The notes under the pieces are model-generated. The model saw only the letters and a list, made by a program, of their open reading frames with translations, ran no database searches and had not been told where the DNA came from. Shown in pieces: positions 32,011-36,516 of a stretch of 36,516 bases of DNA. This DNA comes from Verrucomicrobia bacterium UBA6775. GTDB taxonomy: Bacteria > Verrucomicrobiota > Verrucomicrobiia > Limisphaerales > UBA1096. The position numbers were made by a program, and so were the translations under genes. Position 1 is the stretch's first letter, and each line of letters starts with the position of its first letter. The DNA is taken from positions 5,356-41,871 of the forward strand of contig DKGH01000241.1 in the NCBI GenBank assembly GCA_002453165.1, read 5' to 3'.

Positions 32011-33093
32011 GTGGAAGAAAAAAACAATATACTGGCCGCATGGCCAGGTCTAATTCGACGTTATGCCGATCACTTGCCCGTGAGCAACGAGACACCAGTT
32101 GTGACTCTGCTCGAGGGCAACACTCCGCTCATTCATGCCGAAAGGCTCGCCAATGAAATCGGCGGAGAGATAGATTTGTACCTCAAATACGAAGGACTTA
32201 ACCCCACTGCCTCCTTTAAAGATCGGGGCATGACGATGGCTGTATCCAAGGCCAAAGAAAACGGAGCTGAGGTGATAGTCTGTGCTAGCACAGGAAATAC
32301 ATCCGCCTCTGCGGCTGCCTATGCAGCTCAGGCTGGCCTAAAGTGTGTAGTGCTTTTACCCAACGGAAAGATCGCTTTAGGAAAACTGGCTCAAGCACTG
32401 ATGTATGGAGCAACCACAATAGCGATCGAAGGCAATTTTGATGACGCCCTACGCATCGTTCGTGAGTTGGGCGATGTAAGTAAAGTAGAGGTAGTTAACA
32501 GCATCAATCCGGTGCGGATTGAAGGTCAAAAGACAGCTTCATTTGAAGTGGTAGACCAGCTTGGTCAAGCGCCAGACTTTCACTTTCTACCCGTCGGTAA
32601 CGCCGGCAACATCACCGCCTATTGGCGAGGATATAAGGAATATAATGATGCGGGGAAAATAAATTCAACTCCTAGGATGTTTGGATTTCAAGCGGCCAAT
32701 GCAGCCCCCCTTGTTGATGGTGCGCCGATCAAGAGTCCACAAACAGTAGCAACTGCCATCCGCATTGGGAATCCTGCCAGTTGGGATGGAGCCACTAATG
32801 CTGTTAAGGAATCTAATGGACACATTGGCAAAGTTACTGATGAAGAAATTCTTAGTTCATACAAATTAGTCGCCCGCTCAGAAGGAATTTTTGCAGAACC
32901 TGCCTGCGCTGCTCCATTGGCAGGATTGATTCATTGTATTCGGGATGGGAAAATTCCAATTGGAAGTAAGATTGTTGTCACTCTAACCGGCCACGGTCTG
33001 AAAGACCCTGACAATGCAATTAATGTAGCAGGTGCGGAGCCAAAAGTAATTCCCCCTGAATTGGACGCTGTGAAGCGAGTACTTGGGATTTAG
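32011..33093 (+). CDS. thrC: Threonine synthase, low GC
   Basis: A PLP enzyme converting O-phosphohomoserine to threonine, matching the preceding hom. The 360-residue frame has VTLLEGNTPLIHAERL, LYLKYEGLNPTASFKDRGM with the PLP lysine (about 70), ASTGNTSASAAAYAAQAGL, the phosphate loop VGNAGNITAYW, and VTLTGHGLKDP. The likely start is the GTG at 32011, one base after the hom stop. An in-frame TTG at 31993 would overlap hom. Sampled lines run about 38-47% GC, below hom (about 63%), with many A/T-ending codons and no palindrome core. This suggests replacement of the resident gene by a foreign allele in place. Confidence 0.93.
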   Translation: MEEKNNILAAWPGLIRRYADHLPVSNETPVVTLLEGNTPLIHAERLANEIGGEIDLYLKYEGLNPTASFKDRGMTMAVSKAKENGAEVIVCASTGNTSASAAAYAAQAGLKCVVLLPNGKIALGKLAQALMYGATTIAIEGNFDDALRIVRELGDVSKVEVVNSINPVRIEGQKTASFEVVDQLGQAPDFHFLPVGNAGNITAYWRGYKEYNDAGKINSTPRMFGFQAANAAPLVDGAPIKSPQTVATAIRIGNPASWDGATNAVKESNGHIGKVTDEEILSSYKLVARSEGIFAEPACAAPLAGLIHCIRDGKIPIGSKIVVTLTGHGLKDPDNAINVAGAEPKVIPPELDAVKRVLGI

Positions 33094-33158
33094 CTAAGAT
33101 TGAAAATATCTGCTTGGCTTGCCATTGAGGTGTCACGCTTTTACCGTCAGTCGTTTTT

Positions 33159-34091
33159 ATGGAAAAAGTAGTCATTATTGGGTCTGGCTGTGCCGGACTG
33201 ACTTCCGCAATTTACACCGCCCGCGCCAACCTCGAGCCGCTGGTGCTCACCGGCGCCATGCCGGGCGGGCTGCTCACCACGACGAGTATCGTTGAGAATT
33301 TCCCCGGATTCTCGAAGGGCATCGACGGTACAGAGTTGATGGTGGAGATGCAGCAGCAGGCCGAGCGTTTCGGGGCGAAGATCCAGTTTGGCAGCACGGT
33401 TGAGGCGATCGATTTCAGCGGCCAACCGCTCAAACTCACAGTCGACGGCAAGGAGGTCGAGACGCAGACGGTGATCATCGCCAGCGGCGCCGGCCACCGG
33501 CATCTCGGACTGGAAAGCGAGGCCAAGCTCGAGAAAAAAGGGGTCACCTACTGCGCCACCTGTGACGGCGCCCTGCCGATGTTTCGCGACCAGCCGCTCG
33601 TGGTGGTCGGCGGCGGCGACTCCGCCTGTGAGGAGGCCACGTATCTCACCCGGTTCGCCTCCAAAGTCTATCTCGTGCACCGGCGCGACGAACTGCGGGC
33701 GTCCAAGATCATGGCCGAGCGGACGTTGGCCAACGACAAAATCGAGCCGGTCTGGCATTCGGAGGTCATCGAGGTGATGGACGTCGAACAGGAAAAGGTG
33801 ACCGGCGTGAAGGTGCGCAACAATCAGACCAACGAGGAAAGCACGATCGACTGCGCCGGGTTGTTCATCGCGATCGGGCACATACCCAACACGCAACTTT
33901 TCAAGGGCGTCATCGACATGGATGATGCCGGTTACATCCTGCCCAAGCGCGGGCAGGAAACCAACGTGACCGGTGTCTACGTAGCGGGCGACTGCTCCGA
34001 CCACGTCTACCGGCAGGCGATCACGGCGGCCGGTCAGGGCTGCGCGGCGGCGATCGATGCTGAGCGGCATCTCGCCTCGCTGGACCAGTGA
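33159..34091 (+). CDS. trxB: Thioredoxin-disulfide reductase
   Basis: An FAD/NADPH flavoenzyme that keeps thioredoxin reduced. The 310-residue frame starts VVIIGSGCAGLTSAIYTARANLEPLVL (FAD-binding GxGxxG, with Cys in place of the usual Pro), then GGLLTTTSIVENFPGF. The active-site CATC at about 132-135 (VTYCATCDGALPMF) and the NADPH loop VVVGGGDSACEEATYLTRFASKVYLVHRRDELRAS follow. The end is GVYVAGDCSDHVYRQAITAAGQGCAAAIDAERHLA. It serves a thioredoxin system that could support thiol-dependent enzymes here, including the ribonucleotide reductase. A palindrome copy follows 5 bases after the stop. Confidence 0.95.
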   Translation: MEKVVIIGSGCAGLTSAIYTARANLEPLVLTGAMPGGLLTTTSIVENFPGFSKGIDGTELMVEMQQQAERFGAKIQFGSTVEAIDFSGQPLKLTVDGKEVETQTVIIASGAGHRHLGLESEAKLEKKGVTYCATCDGALPMFRDQPLVVVGGGDSACEEATYLTRFASKVYLVHRRDELRASKIMAERTLANDKIEPVWHSEVIEVMDVEQEKVTGVKVRNNQTNEESTIDCAGLFIAIGHIPNTQLFKGVIDMDDAGYILPKRGQETNVTGVYVAGDCSDHVYRQAITAAGQGCAAAIDAERHLASLDQ

Positions 34092-34095
34092 GGCT

Positions 34096-34110
34096 GCGCT
34101 TGGCCAAGCG
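34096..34110. repeat. Palindrome copy between trxB and hisB
   Basis: GCGC-TTGGCCAA-GCG directly after the trxB stop, in the 45-bp gap before hisB. Confidence 0.85.
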
Positions 34111-34136
34111 GCGCAATTAGCGCACACTCCCGGGCG

Positions 34137-34799
34137 ATGCAGCCACGCAAGGCACAGATCAAGCGCGACACCGGCGAGACGAAGATTCGGCTCAGCCTCA
34201 ACATCGATGGCAAAGGCAAGTCGAAGATTGCCACCGGCATTCCGTTCTTCGACCACATGCTCACATTGTTTGCCAAGCACGCCACGGTCGATCTCAACCT
34301 CCGTTGCAATGGGGACATCGAGGTGGATTATCACCACACGGTCGAGGACTGCGGCATCGTGCTTGGCCAGGCGTTCGTCGAGGCGCTGGGCGACAAGAAG
34401 GGCGTGCGCCGATACGGCACCGGGTTTGACCCGCGCAACCCGTTCACCGGCGAAGCGTACGTGCCGATGGACGAGTGCCTGACACGCTGCGTGATCGATT
34501 TCAGCAACCGGCCGCACCTCGCATGGCGCGGTTTAGCCCGGCACCATCAGAAGGGCATCACCGAGGCCGACAAGTCACAGGACATGTCGTCGGTGTTCCG
34601 CTTCGGGCTGGCGAAGGAGTTTTTTCAGGCGTTCACCAACGACGCCCGCTGCAACCTACACTTGGAACTGCTTTACGGTGACGAGCCGCACCACATCGTG
34701 GAGGGATTGTTCAAGGCCTTCGCACGCGCGACCGACTTCGCCTGCCAACACGACCCCCGCATCGCCGGGAAGATTCCGAGTACAAAGGGAAAATTGTAA
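34137..34799 (+). CDS. hisB: Imidazoleglycerol-phosphate dehydratase
   Basis: Sixth step of histidine synthesis, dehydrating imidazoleglycerol phosphate to imidazole-acetol phosphate in a manganese-bearing multimer. The 220-residue single-domain form has GIPFFDHMLTLFAKHATVDL, VDYHHTVEDCGIVLGQAF (metal-binding His/Glu), SNRPHLAWRG, and GDEPHHIVEGLFKAFARA (the second metal motif, His-His). Residues 120-150 and 175-185 contain small deviations from the usual pattern, for example the loop RHHQKGITEADKSQ is longer than I expect. No other his gene is nearby, so the pathway is scattered. A hairpin-forming sequence follows the stop. Confidence 0.93.
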   Translation: MQPRKAQIKRDTGETKIRLSLNIDGKGKSKIATGIPFFDHMLTLFAKHATVDLNLRCNGDIEVDYHHTVEDCGIVLGQAFVEALGDKKGVRRYGTGFDPRNPFTGEAYVPMDECLTRCVIDFSNRPHLAWRGLARHHQKGITEADKSQDMSSVFRFGLAKEFFQAFTNDARCNLHLELLYGDEPHHIVEGLFKAFARATDFACQHDPRIAGKIPSTKGKL

Positions 34800-34800
34800 A

Positions 34801-34831
34801 ACGCCTTGAATACCCTCAAGGGGTAAGGCGT
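34801..34831 (+). promoter_or_regulatory. Strong hairpin between hisB and the ECF sigma gene
   Basis: ACGCC pairs with GGCGT and TACCC with GGGTA, with a TTGAA bulge on the 5' arm and a small loop. No T-run follows. It ends 8 bases before the sigma-factor ATG at 34840. It could be a factor-independent pause site, a translation-controlling leader or part of an operator. Confidence 0.4.
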
Positions 34832-34839
34832 CCGAGAAC

Positions 34840-35448
34840 ATGCCGGCTGTGCCAGATTATTCAACGGCAGAGGAACCGCAATTGGTCAACTGGGCCAAGG
34901 GGGGGGATTTGCAAGCGTTCGAGGAACTGGTTTCCCGGTACCGCGACCGGGCTTATGCACGTGCCTTCAGCATCATGCGTAACGAGGATATCGCGGTTGA
35001 TCTTTCCCAGAATGCGTGGGTCAAGGCGTGGCAACGCCTGGCACAATTCCATGGCGAGGCCAGCTTCCCAACCTGGCTGAACCGGATCGTGACCAACCTG
35101 TGTCTAGACGAGCTGCGGCGACGCAAGCGGGCGCGGACGGATTCCATCGAGGAAATCGAGGAAGCCACCGGGGCGGTCGAAAACCGGATGGAGATACAGG
35201 AGGTCGACCCGATGGAGCGACTCAACCGGGAGGAACTCAGGGAGAGAATCGACGCCGCCATGGCCAAGCTGTCAGACAACCACCGCACCGTGCTCGTGCT
35301 CTACGAATACGAACAAATCGAGTACAAGCACATTGCCGAAAAAATGGGCACCTCCATCGGGACCGTGATGTCCCGGTTGTTTTATGCCCGAAAAAAAATG
35401 GCGGCACTCCTTGGCGAAACGCTGAAACGGGATGGATTAATCGAATGA
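34840..35448 (+). CDS. ECF-type sigma-70 family RNA polymerase sigma factor
   Basis: A 202-residue extracytoplasmic-function sigma factor. Region 2 (about residues 22-95: FEELVSRYRDRAYARAFSIMRNEDIAVDLSQNAWVKAWQRL, SFPTWLNRIVTNLCLDELRRRKR) binds core polymerase and the -10 element. Region 4 (about 142-192: AMAKLSDNHRTVLVLYEYEQIEYKHIAEKMGTSIGTVMSRLFYARKKM) is the -35-binding helix-turn-helix. An acidic linker separates them. The stop overlaps the downstream gene's start by four bases (ATGA), the usual arrangement of an ECF factor with its anti-sigma. The target regulon cannot be inferred, and no matching promoter motif was found. Confidence 0.92.
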   Translation: MPAVPDYSTAEEPQLVNWAKGGDLQAFEELVSRYRDRAYARAFSIMRNEDIAVDLSQNAWVKAWQRLAQFHGEASFPTWLNRIVTNLCLDELRRRKRARTDSIEEIEEATGAVENRMEIQEVDPMERLNREELRERIDAAMAKLSDNHRTVLVLYEYEQIEYKHIAEKMGTSIGTVMSRLFYARKKMAALLGETLKRDGLIE

Positions 35449-35960
35449 ACAGAAACGAAATAGAACTGAAAGTTCAGGCCCTCGTGGACGGTGAACTTAC
35501 CGGAAGCGAAGCGGAGGCACTGCGACAACGCATCAACGACGATGCCGGGCTGCAGCAGCTACACGCGAGTCTCACGCAGATGCGCGGGCTCATCGCCGAC
35601 AGCGAACTGCCCCGCCCCCTGCCGGAGTCCGGGGATTTTTACTGGAACAAAATCGCGGAGACGATCGAGCGCGAGGAAAGCGCTGGGGAACGAGCAGCCC
35701 CGCCCGCGCCGGCCAGTCGATGGCTGTTGCGCTGGCTTACGCCGTTGGTCGGTGTATCAGCCGTGGTATTGCTGCTCACACTCCAGCAACCCACCGCACC
35801 GGATCTTGGTATCATGCTAAGCGGTGACCACGAATTGGAACTATCCAGTGACGAGATCGATGTCATGACTTACAATACTGACGATGATTCCATGAGCATC
35901 GTTTGGCTCGATTACTCGATGGATATTCAGAAGGACTACATGGAACTATGGCTTGATTAA
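35445..35960 (+). CDS. Putative membrane anti-sigma factor, cysteine-free
   Basis: A 171-residue protein. Residues 1-60 form an acidic, helical cytoplasmic domain (MNRNEIELKVQALVDGELTGSEAEALRQRINDDAGLQQL) like that of anti-sigma factors. A Pro/Glu linker and one membrane helix (WLLRWLTPLVGVSAVVLLLTL, about 94-114) follow. The last about 50 residues are strongly acidic (DHELELSSDEIDVMTYNTDDDSM) and lie outside. No cysteine occurs, so it is not the zinc-binding (ZAS) type. The ATGA overlap with the sigma gene supports pairing. The acidic outer part could sense envelope conditions or bind the basic secreted protein encoded next, which is speculation. Confidence 0.75.
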   Translation: MNRNEIELKVQALVDGELTGSEAEALRQRINDDAGLQQLHASLTQMRGLIADSELPRPLPESGDFYWNKIAETIEREESAGERAAPPAPASRWLLRWLTPLVGVSAVVLLLTLQQPTAPDLGIMLSGDHELELSSDEIDVMTYNTDDDSMSIVWLDYSMDIQKDYMELWLD

Positions 35961-35993
35961 GTCATGGCGAACGAATTAGAAACCTCTTTTGCA

Positions 35994-36449
35994 ATGACGT
36001 TATTGCGCAGACACAACATGAACCCGCTAGCTTTCCTTTTGGCGCTGCTGTTCTTCGCCGGTGGCGGGTGGGCATCGGCTCAGGCGGACTCAATCTCGCT
36101 CAATGCCCGGCTAGTCTTGGGCACCGGCAAGGAAAAACAGGGCAGCAAAAAAGTCAGTGAATCCATCCACAAACGCTTGGCCAAGGTGTTCAAGTGGGTG
36201 CACTACTACCAGCTCAGCAGCAAAAAACTGACGATCGATGACGCCAAGACCATGACCTCCAAGCTCAGCAAAAACGCCTCCATCAAGGTAAGCAACCAGA
36301 AGAACGGTAAGGTGTCCGTCAGCCTGTTTAGTGGGGGGAAAATGTTGCTGCAAAAAACCCAGACTCTCCGCTCCGGGCACTATATGGTGTTGGCCGGCAA
36401 ATCCACCGGCGACTCCGCCTGGTTTATCGTCCTCTCCAAGTCCAACTAA
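35994..36449 (+). CDS. Small basic secreted protein of unknown function
   Basis: About 151 residues from the in-frame ATG at 35994 (others at 35964 and 36018; start uncertain). The signal peptide is MNPLAFLLALLFFAGGGWASAQA. The mature part is Lys-rich, with LNARLVLGTGKEKQGSKKVSESIHKRLAKVFKWVHYYQL and later SNQKNGKVSVSLFSGGKMLLQKTQTLRSGHYMVLAGK, a beta-rich pattern. It resembles an unnamed type of exported protein that I recall near ECF sigma factors in verrucomicrobial and planctomycete genomes; that is a memory, not a search. A palindrome core at 36177 is read as RLAKVF. The gene starts after the anti-sigma gene and probably shares its transcript. Confidence 0.65.
   Translation: MTLLRRHNMNPLAFLLALLFFAGGGWASAQADSISLNARLVLGTGKEKQGSKKVSESIHKRLAKVFKWVHYYQLSSKKLTIDDAKTMTSKLSKNASIKVSNQKNGKVSVSLFSGGKMLLQKTQTLRSGHYMVLAGKSTGDSAWFIVLSKSN
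36174..36186. repeat. Palindrome copy inside the basic secreted-protein gene
   Basis: CGC-TTGGCCAA-GG, core 36177-36184. Confidence 0.8.
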
Positions 36450-36452
36450 CCC

Positions 36453-36490
36453 CGCTTGGTCAAGCGCTTGGCCAAACGCTATTTTTCTTG
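36453..36490 (+). terminator. Tandem palindrome followed by a T-run after the ECF cluster
   Basis: CGCTTGGTCAAGCG (one mismatch) and GCGCTTGGCCAAACGC lie 12 bp apart directly after the stop at 36449, followed by TATTTTTCTTG. The combination of stem and T-run looks like a terminator built from the repeat. No gene is visible in the last 60 bases. Confidence 0.55.
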
Positions 36491-36516
36491 CACCCGCTCG
36501 TATGTCTGGATGGCAG

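Overview
The window reads as chromosomal DNA of a GC-rich (roughly 58-60% by eye) Gram-negative bacterium, most likely from the Planctomycetes-Verrucomicrobia-Chlamydiae group. The affiliation is an inference. It rests on a class II ribonucleotide reductase, an outer-membrane lifestyle (RND efflux, ExbB/ExbD, heptose activation), an ECF sigma/anti-sigma/secreted-protein cluster of a kind I associate with that group, and an orphan LarE. No integrase, plasmid gene, rRNA or CRISPR array is visible. Most genes are core metabolism or envelope functions in short co-directional groups.

Layout. 1-2576 (minus): the B12-dependent ribonucleotide reductase, running off the left edge, with a tandem pair of NrdR-like boxes in its upstream region shared with a divergent cupin gene. 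3177-4782: ExbB, ExbD and a TPR protein, tightly coupled. 4911-5525: an isolated unknown gene with a candidate promoter and a good terminator. 5654-6442: UppP. 6612-18103: a four-gene RND efflux locus with one lipoprotein adaptor and three permeases. The first permease carries an inserted DUF805-like membrane domain. The second and the 5' end of the third have low GC. 18184-18258: tRNA-Glu(CTC), followed by a RelE/ParE-like gene. 18665-21985 (minus): HNH endonuclease, LeuC and a tRNA-dihydrouridine synthase. 22178-26261: gamma-glutamyltransferase, heptose-1-phosphate adenylyltransferase and a secreted GH13 enzyme. 26265-27080 (minus): an exported YjiK/SdiA-regulated-type protein. 27214-28787: a small membrane protein, LarE and a Rieske protein. 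28802-30091 (minus): PurD. 30176-34799: a SLOG-type protein, Hom, ThrC (low GC), TrxB and HisB. 34840-36449: ECF sigma factor, a membrane anti-sigma-like protein and a small basic secreted protein.

The most striking feature is not a gene. The palindrome TTGGCCAA, usually extended to CGCTTGGCCAAGCG and often doubled with a 12-bp period, occurs at least 36 times by my reading, about once per kilobase. Less than one copy would be expected by chance. It lies both between genes, often a few bases after a stop codon, and inside genes. Inside genes it tends to occupy linkers, signal peptides and the DUF805 insert, read as LGQA, LAK or WPS depending on frame. It is missing from the low-GC genes. It resembles a highly iterated palindrome (HIP1-like) or a Rickettsia-palindrome-like element and is the best candidate here for something undescribed.
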